Positions 23,310-32,034 of a stretch of 32,076 bases of DNA are shown here, piece by piece. The position numbers and the translations under genes are program-made. The notes under the pieces are model-generated. The model was not told the origin of the DNA and searched no databases. It saw only the letters and a program-made list of their open reading frames with translations. Each line of letters opens with the position of its first letter. The stretch's first letter is position 1. This stretch comes from Candidatus Ruania gallistercoris. GTDB lineage: Bacteria > Actinomycetota > Actinomycetes > Actinomycetales > Beutenbergiaceae. The DNA is taken from contig DXBY01000132.1 in assembly GCA_019116305.1 (NCBI GenBank), forward strand, positions 1-32,076. Direction: 5' to 3'.

Positions 23310-25469
23310 CTAGGTCTGGTTCCGCTCCGCCCGCAGCCGCCCGGCCCCTGCGGTGAAGACGTCCGCGTAACGCTGCAGCAGGCGGCGGGAGACGTCGACC
23401 ACGTCACCCCCGGCGGGCGCTGTGCCGGACGGCGGGCCCTGGTCGAGGAATGCCCGCTCCAGCTGCTGCAGCTGCTCCTCGAGGACGGACCCGTCACCCG
23501 AGACGGGCTGCAGGCGCGCCCAGCGGCGCCACCGGTCGGCGTAGTAGGCCACCAGGCCGCTCCACAGCCGGGCGGAGTAGTCGTCCAGGTAGCCGTCGCC
23601 GACCTGCCCCCACACGGTGACCAGCCGCCGGGCGTTGTCGGCGAGCACGGCTCGGCCGGCCTCGTCCCGCGCCCAGGCAGTGGCGGCATCCTCCCAGGTG
23701 GCGTACCGGAACTCGGCACGAGTGGCAAGCAGAGCCTCCAGGTCCTCGAAGACGGCGAAGAACTGCGCCGCAGCGGCCTGGTCCCGGACTCCGTCGGTGT
23801 CAAAGGCCGCGAGGAAGGTCAGCTCCGCACACCGCGGCAGGATCGCCAGCGCCACCTCCACCAGGTCCCGACCCAACGGCCCGGGCACCCGGTCCGGGGC
23901 TGCCTCGGCGACCTCGAGCAGCTGCCGCCAGGCGCGGACCAGGATGGCCGGGTCGTACCACAGCAGCGCCGTAACCTCCTCGGCGAGCCGGCCGCCGTCG
24001 AGTGGATCGACGGTGGGACGTTGGCTGAGCAGACCGGTGTAGGCCTCCGGGAAGATCAGGTACTCACCGCTGTCGAGCACTGTGGCGGCCAGGTCCTGCC
24101 ACGCGGCCGCAGCCGTCGCACTCAGGTCGGGGTCGGTGAGCCGGTACCGGCGGCGCGCCCGGTCGGCGAGCCAGGTCGGCAGCGACGGCGGTCCCTCCCA
24201 GACCAGGTCGAGCACGCGTTCGTAGTACACCGGCGTGGTGCGGGTGGCCTCCATCGAGAGGCCGAGTCCGGTCGGGGGGTGCGGCCCGGTCAGAGCGGAC
24301 TCGATCGCACCATCGAGACCCGGCAGGTCGGCGATCGGCTCCGAACGGCCGCCGAAGTTCAGCAGGGCACACCAGATCCAGTCCTGGCCACCGAAGGCGT
24401 CGAAGCGGGGCCACTGTGGCTCCGTCTCGGCCCACAGATCCAGCAACCTCACCCGGCCCGGGATGTCGTCGAGGAAGGTGCGCACCCGCTCCGGGGTCCA
24501 GAAGTGGCTGTCGTAGGAGAACGGCCAGGTCTGCAGGTACCACTCGGCGCGGGAGTCGGCATCGGTCAGGCCGGCATGCAGTGCCGCGGCCACCCGGCCC
24601 GGGTAGCCCGGGTCGGACTCGACCGGCACCATCTCGATGAACGGGTCGGCCGCGTACCGGTGGTCGGTACCCCAGAAGTCCTGCTGGGTGCGCACCACAG
24701 CTGCGGCGAGCCGGCGGAAGAGCGGGTCCTCCGGATCGAGTACCCAGGTGCGGTGCCCCTGCCAGGACCGTTCCCGGGCGCTCGGCGCCAGGGCGCGAGG
24801 CACCTGCCCGGTGAAGGCGGGCAGCACCGGGCGCATCCCCAGCTCCCGTTGCCGGTGCAGGATCTTCCCTGCGAGGTCGCGGTGGGAATCGATCCAGCCC
24901 GACGGCGGAGGGCCGGCGTGCCCATCCAGGTTCCCCATGGCCAGCCAGGGGAAGTAGGCGGGGCCGGAGAGGAACTCGGCTGCCTCGTCCGCGCTGAGCC
25001 CTTCATCGGTGAGCACCTGATACAGCACCGCCTCGTGACCCACGAGCATCAGCGGGGTGGTGATCCCGCGCAGCGCCATCCAGTCGATCTCGGCTTCCCA
25101 GGCGTCCCAGTCCCACCAGGGGGTGGTGTAGCCAAAGGTGCAGAAGTTCAGGTAGTAGGTCTCGGCCACCCGGGCCACGCCGTCGCGGACCGGTGCGTCC
25201 GGCAGGTGCTCCGGGGCCGGGGGCCGCAGGTCGTCCCAGCTGACCTCGAGCCCACAGCTGGTGCGCAGGTACTCGTGCAGACCCACTGCGGCGCTGCCGG
25301 CGTCGGTGGCGCGCACCAGCAGACGCCCACCACGGGCCTCGGTGCGGTACTGCCGGCCGGTGCGTTCCAGCCCGGCGAACCGGACCTGATCCGCCTGGGC
25401 ACCGAGCACGCGGCGGGCGAGATCGCCCAGGGCCGGTGCCCAGCCGGGCGGCTGCTCCTGCGTGCTCAT
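23310..25469 (-). CDS. GH89 alpha-N-acetylglucosaminidase
   Basis: The 719-residue enzyme belongs to glycoside hydrolase family 89 (human NAGLU relatives), which releases terminal alpha-linked GlcNAc. Family marks in order: 'YYLNFCTFGYTTPWWDWDAW' (105-124), 'AMGNLDGHAGPPPSGW' (177-192), 'GMRPVLPAFTGQVP' (211-224), 'DPFIEM' with Glu279 and 'LSMEATRTTPVYYE' with Glu407; these two Glu match the catalytic pair as I align them to NAGLU. No signal peptide is visible, so it is probably cytosolic and acts on imported oligosaccharide. The ATG overlaps the upstream permease stop (ATGA), placing it in the ABC-transporter operon. Confidence 0.92.
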   Translation of the reverse strand: MSTQEQPPGWAPALGDLARRVLGAQADQVRFAGLERTGRQYRTEARGGRLLVRATDAGSAAVGLHEYLRTSCGLEVSWDDLRPPAPEHLPDAPVRDGVARVAETYYLNFCTFGYTTPWWDWDAWEAEIDWMALRGITTPLMLVGHEAVLYQVLTDEGLSADEAAEFLSGPAYFPWLAMGNLDGHAGPPPSGWIDSHRDLAGKILHRQRELGMRPVLPAFTGQVPRALAPSARERSWQGHRTWVLDPEDPLFRRLAAAVVRTQQDFWGTDHRYAADPFIEMVPVESDPGYPGRVAAALHAGLTDADSRAEWYLQTWPFSYDSHFWTPERVRTFLDDIPGRVRLLDLWAETEPQWPRFDAFGGQDWIWCALLNFGGRSEPIADLPGLDGAIESALTGPHPPTGLGLSMEATRTTPVYYERVLDLVWEGPPSLPTWLADRARRRYRLTDPDLSATAAAAWQDLAATVLDSGEYLIFPEAYTGLLSQRPTVDPLDGGRLAEEVTALLWYDPAILVRAWRQLLEVAEAAPDRVPGPLGRDLVEVALAILPRCAELTFLAAFDTDGVRDQAAAAQFFAVFEDLEALLATRAEFRYATWEDAATAWARDEAGRAVLADNARRLVTVWGQVGDGYLDDYSARLWSGLVAYYADRWRRWARLQPVSGDGSVLEEQLQQLERAFLDQGPPSGTAPAGGDVVDVSRRLLQRYADVFTAGAGRLRAERNQT

Positions 25470-26290
25470 TCCTTGATCGCCCCCTGACTGATACCGGCGA
25501 TGAAGTTGCGCTGGAAGATCAGGTACATGATCACGATCGGCGCCACGGTGATGATCGTGGCGGCGGCGAGCAGCGGGATGTTGGTGGTGTACTGCCCCAC
25601 GAACAGGCCCAGCCCGGCGGGTGCTGTGCGCATCGCCGGGTCCTGCATCAGCACGATCACCAGCAGGAACTGGTTCCAGGTCCACATGAACACCAGCACG
25701 GCCAGCGTGGTCAGTGCCGGTCCGGAGAGCGGCAGCAGCACCCGGCGCAACAGGGTGAAGTCGTTCGCGCCGTCGATCCGGCCGGCCTCCACCAGGGAGG
25801 GCGGCATCGAGGAGAAGTGCGACTGCATCCAGTACACGCCGAACGGCAGCAGCAGCGCCACCACGCCGCCGATCACGCCCAGGTAGTTGTTCGTCAGGCC
25901 CACGTTGCGCAGGTTGAAGTACAGCGCGATCACGATCAGCTCCACCGGCAGGGTGAGGCCGAGCACGAAGAACACGGACAGGTGCTTACCCGCCCACGGG
26001 TGCAGCACGGCGAGGGAGAACCCGGCCAGGATCGCGCAGAGCGCGTTGATCGGCACCGCGGCCAACGCCACGATGAAGCTCGACCGCATCAGGTTGTTGT
26101 AGCCGCCCTCCTGCCAGGCGAGCACGAAGTTCTCCCAGTGGAACGTCTCCGGCAGCGCCAGACCGGCCACGGTGGAGCCGGACTCGTGCAGTGCGGCCAG
26201 CACCAGGGAGACGAACGGCAGCAGGATCAGCAGTGCGAGCACGATGAGGAGCCCGTAGCGCAGCACGAGCCCGGTCGTGGAGGATCTCAT
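25466..26290 (-). CDS. Carbohydrate ABC-transporter permease, MalG type
   Basis: The 274-residue protein has six membrane helices and the EAA loop of carbohydrate permeases at about 168-190 ('VEAGRIDGANDFTLLRRVLL', then 'PLSGPALTTLAVLVFMWTWN'), which contacts the ATPase. It belongs to the CUT1 MalG/UgpE/LacG type. It is one half of the membrane channel with the permease encoded upstream; the two genes share one base (TGATG). Substrate is probably an alpha-GlcNAc oligosaccharide given GH89 next to it. Confidence 0.93.
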   Translation of the reverse strand: MRSSTTGLVLRYGLLIVLALLILLPFVSLVLAALHESGSTVAGLALPETFHWENFVLAWQEGGYNNLMRSSFIVALAAVPINALCAILAGFSLAVLHPWAGKHLSVFFVLGLTLPVELIVIALYFNLRNVGLTNNYLGVIGGVVALLLPFGVYWMQSHFSSMPPSLVEAGRIDGANDFTLLRRVLLPLSGPALTTLAVLVFMWTWNQFLLVIVLMQDPAMRTAPAGLGLFVGQYTTNIPLLAAATIITVAPIVIMYLIFQRNFIAGISQGAIKE

Positions 26291-27234
26291 CAGGGTGCCT
26301 CCCGGGTGATGCGGCGGATCAGCGTGACAAAGATGATCACCAGCACGGTCAGCGCGATCGCGAGCGCGCTGGCGGTGCCGACCTCACCGCGGGTGAAGGC
26401 GAGCCGGTAGACCAGCAGGGCCGGGACATTGGTCTGGTTGGCCGGGCCGCCGTTGGTGGTGACGAACACCAGGTCGAAGCTGGCCAGGGCGGCGATCGTG
26501 GTGATCACGCTGGCGATGGTGATCTCCGGGCGCACTCCGGGCAGGGTGACGCTCAGGTGCTGGCGCAGCGGGCCGGCGCCGTCGATCTTCGCGGCTTCGT
26601 ACAGGGCCGGGTCGATCTTCTGCGCGCCGCTGAGGAAGAGCATCATGCACAGTCCGCTCATCACCCAGGTGCCGATGAACCCGAGCGCGTACAGCGCGAG
26701 GTCGTAGTCGCCGAGCCAGGCCCGGGTGATCGAGTCCAGGCCGATGGCGGACAGGAACTGGTTGATGATGCCGGTCTCGGCGTACAGCCACCGCCAGGTG
26801 ATACCGACGGCCACCAGAGGCAGCACCTGCGGCAGGAAGAACACGGTGCGGAAGAAGGTCATCCCGCGGCGCACCTTGCCCATCAGCAGTGCCGTCATCA
26901 CCAGACCCACGGCCACCGGGATCACCGTGAAGAACACGATCAGCACCAGCGCGTTCAGCACGGACCGGAACAGCTCGGAGTTCTGGAAGATCTGCGCGTA
27001 GTTGTCCAGACCGGCCGAGGTTGGCGCCTGCACCCCGTCCCAGTCGAGGAAGGAGAGCTGGATGGTGTTCAGCGCCGGGTAGATGACGAACCCGATGTAG
27101 ATCAACAGCGCCGGCAGCAGGTAGACGAGGGCTTTGGTCCGCCGCCGCCTGGTGGCGCTGCTGGAGCGCCGAGAGGCGGTGCGGCCGCGGGTCTGCTGCG
27201 GCCGCACCCCCTCGGTCGTGGCTGGGTCAGCCAT
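26290..27234 (-). CDS. Carbohydrate ABC-transporter permease, MalF/UgpA type
   Basis: The 314-residue protein has a basic, Arg-rich N-terminal tail (residues 1-33), six membrane helices and the EAA loop 'YEAAKIDGAGPLRQHLSVTL' (about 212-232). The 'KALVYLLPALLIYIGFVIYP' first helix and 'NTIQLSFLDWDG' are typical of CUT1 MalF/UgpA-like permeases. The stop overlaps the second permease start; its own start overlaps the binding-protein stop by 8 bases. No ATPase gene follows in this operon, so a shared MsmK-like ATPase elsewhere is likely to power it. Confidence 0.93.
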   Translation of the reverse strand: MADPATTEGVRPQQTRGRTASRRSSSATRRRRTKALVYLLPALLIYIGFVIYPALNTIQLSFLDWDGVQAPTSAGLDNYAQIFQNSELFRSVLNALVLIVFFTVIPVAVGLVMTALLMGKVRRGMTFFRTVFFLPQVLPLVAVGITWRWLYAETGIINQFLSAIGLDSITRAWLGDYDLALYALGFIGTWVMSGLCMMLFLSGAQKIDPALYEAAKIDGAGPLRQHLSVTLPGVRPEITIASVITTIAALASFDLVFVTTNGGPANQTNVPALLVYRLAFTRGEVGTASALAIALTVLVIIFVTLIRRITREAP

Positions 27235-28549
27235 GGTAGGACGTCCAGGTTTCCTGCATCGAGGTGAGGAACTGATCCGGTTCCATCTGGTCGGAGATGA
27301 TGCCCTGGATACCGGCGGTGAGCTGATCGATCATCCCCGGTGCGGCGAAGTCCGGGAACGGCACGATGTTGTCGTTCTCCGCCACCGGGGTGAACGCCTC
27401 CGCGACCTCACCGAGAGTGCCTTCCGCCGCGGCACCGGCATCGGTGTCCACCGGCATGAACCCGGTCTCGATCGCGGTCTCGCCGGCTTCGGCGCTGCTC
27501 ATGTAGTTGAGGAACGCCGCTGCCACGTCCGGGTGCTCGGACCGGGAGGAGATCGAGTAGGACACCGAGGAACCGGAGGCGACCGGTGGTTCGTCCGGGT
27601 TGTCCCGCGGGAGGACGAAGAAGCCGCCGGCATCGCCCAACTCGTCCTCGATCGTGGACGCGTACCAGTTCCCGGTGACGAAGAAGGCCGCGTCGCCGGC
27701 CGTGAACGCTGCCAGGGCGTCGGAGTCGGCGGTGGCGTTCGCGCTCGGGGAGATGTAGCCCTCGTCCACCCAGTCCGACATCGTCTGCGCGGCCTGGGCG
27801 GCAGCATCGGTCTCGATCGTGGAGTCCGGTGCGCCGTAGACCCAGTCCAGGTACTCCTGGGTGTCACCGGTGCTGTTCAGCAGCACGTTCCACAGCTGGA
27901 ACCCGCCCACTTCCAGCCCACCGACGCTGAGCGGCTGGTCGCCGTTGTCCGCGACGGCGCCGAGCGCCTCCTCGAACTCGGCCACGCTCTGCGGAGGCGA
28001 GTCGATCCCTGCATCCGCGAGCATCTCCTTGTTGTAGAAGACGCCGAGCACAGAGAGAGCACCGGGGGCCGCGTACAGCGAACCGGTGGCGAACTGCATC
28101 GCCTCCTCATCGGACATCAGCTGGTCCAGGCTCGCTTGCGGGAAGGCCTCTCCCCAGCCGTAGGCGTCGTAGTAGGCGGTCAGGTCGAGCACCTCGCCCG
28201 CGGGGATCAGCGAGCGCATCGCCCCGGGGTTGTACTGCGCGAGGTCGGGTGCGTCATCAGAGGACATCGACCGGGTGATCGAGGTGATGTAGTTGCCGAA
28301 GTCGGTCTGCTGCGGCTCGATGGTGACGTTCGGGTACTGCTCCTCGAATCCGTCCACGAGTGCCTGGGTCGGCGGGTCGTCGACGTAGGCGAGGACCAGG
28401 TTCACCTCCTCGTCGGTGATGTCGGTGGAGACTTCCTGCGGCTCCTCGGACCCGCCGTCGTTCTCCCCGCTGCCGGAGGTGGCACATCCGGCGAGCAGCA
28501 ACGTGCCGGCGGCGACCAGCCCGATCGCCGTCGTTGTTCGTGGGTTCAT
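27227..28549 (-). CDS. Sugar-binding lipoprotein of the ABC transporter
   Basis: A 440-residue family-1 solute-binding protein. The signal peptide ends in lipobox 'LLLAGC' (Cys22), followed by a Gly/Ser/Asp/Glu-rich linker and 'EEVNLVLAYVDDPPTQALVD'. It contains 'AFTAGDAAFFVTGNWYAS' and 'AAFLNYMSSAEAGE', the usual hinge and C-terminal elements of CUT1 binding proteins. It would be tethered outside the membrane and deliver oligosaccharide to the permeases. Ribosome site AAGGAG lies upstream of the ATG at 28549. It starts 44 bases after the ROK gene and probably shares its transcript. Confidence 0.93.
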   Translation of the reverse strand: MNPRTTTAIGLVAAGTLLLAGCATSGSGENDGGSEEPQEVSTDITDEEVNLVLAYVDDPPTQALVDGFEEQYPNVTIEPQQTDFGNYITSITRSMSSDDAPDLAQYNPGAMRSLIPAGEVLDLTAYYDAYGWGEAFPQASLDQLMSDEEAMQFATGSLYAAPGALSVLGVFYNKEMLADAGIDSPPQSVAEFEEALGAVADNGDQPLSVGGLEVGGFQLWNVLLNSTGDTQEYLDWVYGAPDSTIETDAAAQAAQTMSDWVDEGYISPSANATADSDALAAFTAGDAAFFVTGNWYASTIEDELGDAGGFFVLPRDNPDEPPVASGSSVSYSISSRSEHPDVAAAFLNYMSSAEAGETAIETGFMPVDTDAGAAAEGTLGEVAEAFTPVAENDNIVPFPDFAAPGMIDQLTAGIQGIISDQMEPDQFLTSMQETWTSYHG

Positions 28550-28593
28550 CTCGTTCTCTCCTTCGTCTGCCGGTACCGGGGTGCCGGGTACAG

Positions 28594-29826
28594 CTAGAGG
28601 CTCAGCCTCTCGGTGGGTGCATAGCCCTGGGCCTCCACGAGGTCCAGGCTGTGCCGGATCGCCCCGTGCACGACTGCGTCGCGGCCGAGGGTGGACAGGT
28701 GCAGCGCCGGTGGGGGGAGGGGTTGCTCGGCCAGGACCTGGTGCAGGGCGTCCAGCAGGGGGCGTCCGGCTCGGGCCAACGGTCCGCTGAGGATCACCAG
28801 CTCCGGGTCGAGGATGGCCCGCAGGGCCACCAGGCCGTGGGCGAACCGTTGCACCAGCCGGTGGGTCGCCTTCAGGTGCGGTGCCTCCTGCCGGCGGATT
28901 CCGGCGAGCACCTCCTCGAACCCGGACTCTCCGACCTCACGCACGGCGCGTGCCCGATCAACCGAACCGGCGGCCTCGAGCTCGTCCGCGGCCAGCTGCA
29001 CCAGCGCCCGCACCCCCACCCAGGACTCGAACCGGCCCAGTCCTGCGGCCGGCTCCCGATCCGCGGTCAGGACGTCCAGGAATCCCAGGTCCCCGGCATC
29101 GTTGGAGGCGCCCCGGTAGAGCGCGCCGTCGATCACGATCCCGGCACCGACCCGCTCGCCCCAGTGCACCAGGACCAGGTGCCGGGCACCGGCACCGGTG
29201 CCCTTCCAGAGCTCACCGCGGGTGGCCAGGTTCAGGTCGTTGTCCAGGTGCACGGGGCAGGACAGGTAGCCGCCGAGCGCCTCCACCAGCACATCACCGG
29301 TGAGCACCGGCATGGACGGGACCACGCTGATCACCCCGGTCTCGGTGTCGATGATGCCGGGCGCTCCCACCGTTGCCGACCAGATGTCGGCCACCGCGAT
29401 GCCCGCGCCGGCGAGCAGGGCTCGGGTCTCCCCGACGAGCAGGTCGAGCACGTGCTGGTGCTGGGCGGTCGAGTCCAGCTCCGCCCGGGAGGTCGCGACC
29501 ATGCTGCCGCGCAGGTCGGCCACCGCCAGGTGGATCACCTGGGGATCGATCAGAGCGGCGACGACGTAGCCGGCCTCGGCCCGGAACCGCACCTGTTGCG
29601 CCGGTCGCCCGCTCGCCCGCTCGGTGCGGTCCGGGGGCAGGAGCTCGACCAGCCCGTTGCTGCTCAGCTCCTCCAGCACCCGGGCCACGGCTTGCCGAGA
29701 CAGTCCGGTGGACTCGGCGAGCGCGCCCACGCTCACCGGGTCGAACTCGCGCAGGCTGGTCAGCACTGCTGTGGTGTTCACCTCGCGCATGAAGCGGAGA
29801 TTCACGGCCACCGGCAGGTCCGGCAT
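28594..29826 (-). CDS. ROK-family transcriptional repressor of the GH89 operon
   Basis: The 410-residue protein combines an N-terminal winged helix (about 15-62; 'FDPVSVGALAESTGLSRQAV') with a ROK sugar-binding domain ('HLDNDLNLATRGELWKGTGA', 'GALYRGASNDAGDLGFLDV', 'LDPELVILSGPLARAG'). The Cys-rich zinc motif of ROK kinases (C.CG..GC) is absent; its place reads 'ADREPAAGLGRFES', so it is probably a regulator and not a kinase. The ATG at 29826 is chosen for GGAGG at 29834-29838 (complement). The promoter upstream contains a palindrome in its spacer, fitting autorepression and release by an amino sugar. First gene of the transport operon. Confidence 0.9.
   Translation of the reverse strand: MPDLPVAVNLRFMREVNTTAVLTSLREFDPVSVGALAESTGLSRQAVARVLEELSSNGLVELLPPDRTERASGRPAQQVRFRAEAGYVVAALIDPQVIHLAVADLRGSMVATSRAELDSTAQHQHVLDLLVGETRALLAGAGIAVADIWSATVGAPGIIDTETGVISVVPSMPVLTGDVLVEALGGYLSCPVHLDNDLNLATRGELWKGTGAGARHLVLVHWGERVGAGIVIDGALYRGASNDAGDLGFLDVLTADREPAAGLGRFESWVGVRALVQLAADELEAAGSVDRARAVREVGESGFEEVLAGIRRQEAPHLKATHRLVQRFAHGLVALRAILDPELVILSGPLARAGRPLLDALHQVLAEQPLPPPALHLSTLGRDAVVHGAIRHSLDLVEAQGYAPTERLSL
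28596..28610 (-). terminator. Short hairpin spanning the ROK stop codon
   Basis: AGAGGC-TCA-GCCTCT is a perfect 6-bp stem with a 3-base loop, covering the last codons of the ROK gene. It may slow transcription into the binding-protein gene and set the regulator's share lower; a full terminator is doubtful without a T-run. Confidence 0.4.
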
Positions 29827-29871
29827 CTGGCAACCTCCACTCCGCACGGCGTCATCGTCCAGTGGCTCGGG

Positions 29872-29900
29872 AGATTAGTTACCTCTCGTACGAAAGTCAA
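29872..29900 (-). promoter_or_regulatory. Consensus-like promoter with embedded operator, ROK/GH89 operon
   Basis: Read leftward, TTGACT (29895-29900) and TAATCT (29872-29877) are 17 bases apart, a near-perfect housekeeping sigma promoter. A perfect TCGTACGA palindrome (29886-29893), extended imperfectly to CTNTCGTACGANAG, fills the spacer. It lies about 46 bases before the ROK start. A repressor there would block polymerase. The -35 overlaps the stop of the upstream MFS gene. Confidence 0.8.
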
Positions 29901-31360
29901 TGGGCGGGGTCATCTCCGGGATCGCCCACTCCCTCCGGCGCCCGCTCCGCGGTGTGCTGACCGCCTGCCTGCTCGCGCTCGGCAGCGGCCTGTGCCGCCT
30001 CGATCCTGGCCGTGCCCAGCCGGGGCAGTGCGAGGAGCAGCAGCACCAGGTAGGCCGCTCCGGCGAGCAGGAACGGCGCCCGCAGTGCCCACTCCCGGCC
30101 GAGGAACGGCTCACCGGCAGAGACCAGCACGCCACCGAGCAGTGTGCCCACCGAGATGGTGCCCCAGCCGAAGAACCGGTACACCGCGTTCACCCGGCCG
30201 AGCAGGTGGTCGGGGATGATCCGCTGGCGCAGCGAGACGGTGATCACGTTCCACACTACGATCGCCACCCCGCTGAGCACACCGGCCAACCACACCACGA
30301 CCGCCGAGGAGGTCAACCCGATCACGGTGAAGGTGAGCGCCTCCACCCCGATCGCCGCGAACAGGCTGATCCCGGAGCCGAGCCGCGCGGAGATCCGGTC
30401 CGCCACCAGGGAGCCGAGCACGGCACCGACCGCCACTCCGGTGATCACCGCACCGAACTGCCAGCCCTCGAACAGGCCGAGGACCTCCTGGGCGAACAGC
30501 ACCATGAGGACGAAGGCGATCGCGGAGAGCATGTTCATCCCGCCGAGCATCAGCGCGAGGGTGCGCAGCAGGCGGTGGCGCCAGAGCCAGCGCAACCCCT
30601 CCCCCATCTCGGCGCGCCAGCGGATCCTGCCGGACGCCGTCTGCCCCTGCGGCCGGAACGACCCGCGTAAGGCGAGGATGAGCAGCACCCCGGCGGCAAG
30701 CAGCCCCGCATTGAGGAAGAACGGCCACGCCAGCGCGAGCGCGATCAGCACACCGGCCAGCGGTGGTCCGACGAAGTTGTTCATCGCGGTCTCCGCACCC
30801 CAGAGCCGGCCGTTCGCCCGCTCCAGGTGGTCCTTGCTCACCACCGAGGCCATCAGCGTCTGGGCGGAGTTGTCCCGGAGCACCTCGCAACAGCCGAGCA
30901 GGAACGCGAGCAGGCAGAGCAGACCTAGCAGCAGCTCTGCGCCGGCCGGGGGCTGAGCCGTGCCGGCGGCGAGCGCCTCCGGGTGCGGCAGGTCGCCCTG
31001 GCGGGCCAGCACCACCGCGGTGAACGCGGCGATCAGCAGCACGCGGAGCACGTCCATCGAGGCCACCAGGACGCGGCGGTCGTACCGGTCGGTGATCACC
31101 CCGGCGGGCAAGGAGAGCAGCAACCAGGGCAGCCGGGAGGCCAGCGCCACCAGGGCGATCAGCGTCGCCTCACGGGTGAGCGTGGAGGCCAACCAGACCA
31201 CGGCCACCGACATCAGTCCGTCGCCCAGGTTGGTCATCGTCGAGGAGGCGAACAGCTTCCAGTAGTTCGCGCCGAGCGGTCCTGCTCGCTTCCGGTCAGG
31301 CCCCTCCGCCGACGGCGGTGCTGTGGGTTCGGCGGGCCCCTCGCCCTGCTCGGTGGTCAC
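29897..31360 (-). CDS. MFS transporter (MFS_3 drug-export type)
   Basis: The 487-residue protein has about 12 helices after a polar N-terminal tail of 30 residues. It carries the MFS motif 'PAGVITDRYDRR' after helix 2 and 'SLVADRISARLGSG' at the half-way position, with 'NNFVGPPLAGVLIALAL', typical of MFS_3 efflux proteins. The GTG start at 31360 overlaps the stop of the regulator gene upstream (GTGA). With a winged-helix regulator in front, it is likely an efflux pump induced by its substrate; the substrate is unknown. C-terminus is Ala/Glu-rich. Confidence 0.88.
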   Translation of the reverse strand: MTTEQGEGPAEPTAPPSAEGPDRKRAGPLGANYWKLFASSTMTNLGDGLMSVAVVWLASTLTREATLIALVALASRLPWLLLSLPAGVITDRYDRRVLVASMDVLRVLLIAAFTAVVLARQGDLPHPEALAAGTAQPPAGAELLLGLLCLLAFLLGCCEVLRDNSAQTLMASVVSKDHLERANGRLWGAETAMNNFVGPPLAGVLIALALAWPFFLNAGLLAAGVLLILALRGSFRPQGQTASGRIRWRAEMGEGLRWLWRHRLLRTLALMLGGMNMLSAIAFVLMVLFAQEVLGLFEGWQFGAVITGVAVGAVLGSLVADRISARLGSGISLFAAIGVEALTFTVIGLTSSAVVVWLAGVLSGVAIVVWNVITVSLRQRIIPDHLLGRVNAVYRFFGWGTISVGTLLGGVLVSAGEPFLGREWALRAPFLLAGAAYLVLLLLALPRLGTARIEAAQAAAEREQAGGQHTAERAPEGVGDPGDDPAH

Positions 31361-32034
31361 GGCCCATCCTCGTCGGTGGGCGGCAGGCCGACCCGCTCGC
31401 TGGGGAATACGCCGTAGATCATTGCGTAGGTCGTGTCCCCGGAGCGCGGCTGGTCCGCGAACTCCAGGAGCAGGTCACCGAGCCGGTCGCGGAACTCGTC
31501 GACCCGCTCGACCGGCAGGCGCACGTCCCGGCGGTTCACGTCCAGGATCCCCTCCACGTCGCGCCCGGCCGCTGCAGCCGCCTCTTCCAGGTGGCCCACC
31601 TGGGCCGCAGCCTGCTGCAGTATCCGTTGCGCGTTGCTGACTACGGCGTCCACCTGGTGGTAGTAGAAGACGCGGGCGGTCCGGCCCCAGTACTTGGCCA
31701 CCACTGCGCGCACCTTCTTCGTGCGCACCACGTGCAGCAGGCCCGCGTCGGCGAGCACCTGCACGTGGTGCCCGACGGTGCCCTTTGGCTTGTCGAGCAC
31801 GCCGGCTAGTTCGGAGATGGTCGCCGCGCGTTCGCTGAGCAGCGCGACGATCGACTGTCGGGTCTCCTCGAACAACGCCCGGTACTGCGCGGGGTCCTCC
31901 AGGGTCAACGCGTCGGCGAGCGGGTAGTCCGGTACGCCGGCAGCGCGCTGGCCCGGTGCACCGGGCGCTCGGCCTGTCCCTCGAGAGTGGTCTGGCCCTG
32001 GAGGGTGGTCTGGTCTTCGAGAACGGTCTGCCAT
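31357..32034 (-). CDS. Winged-helix (ArsR-like) transcriptional regulator
   Basis: The 225-residue protein has a low-complexity Arg/Pro/Asp-rich N-terminus (about 1-35, 'DRSRRPDHPPGPDHSRG'), then an ArsR-type HTH_20 winged helix (about 50-115): 'FEETRQSIVALLSERAATIS', 'ELAGVLDKPKGTVGHHVQVL', 'ADAGLLHVVRTKKVRAV'. A C-terminal helical part of about 100 residues follows. No metal-binding Cys is seen, so metal sensing is unlikely. The ATG at 32034 has a palindrome across it, so the true start could be later; a start near 'DYPLADALTLED' would remove the odd tail. It overlaps the MFS gene and probably represses both. Confidence 0.8.
   Translation of the reverse strand: MADRSRRPDHPPGPDHSRGTGRAPGAPGQRAAGVPDYPLADALTLEDPAQYRALFEETRQSIVALLSERAATISELAGVLDKPKGTVGHHVQVLADAGLLHVVRTKKVRAVVAKYWGRTARVFYYHQVDAVVSNAQRILQQAAAQVGHLEEAAAAAGRDVEGILDVNRRDVRLPVERVDEFRDRLGDLLLEFADQPRSGDTTYAMIYGVFPSERVGLPPTDEDGP

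Noticed and set aside
23247-25487. A 746-codon rightward open frame opposite the GH89 gene
   Set aside because: Composition is typical of an antisense shadow (Gly, Gln, Val, His) and the other strand encodes a clear GH89 enzyme with catalytic residues.
25436-27267. Long rightward His/Gln/Asp-rich frames opposite the two permease genes
   Set aside because: The His/Gln/Asp-rich composition is the usual antisense image of membrane-protein codons on the other strand; no start site or motif.
28534-30219. A 561-codon rightward open frame opposite the ROK gene
   Set aside because: Antisense to the ROK regulator; no domain, and it runs through the promoter and into the MFS gene.
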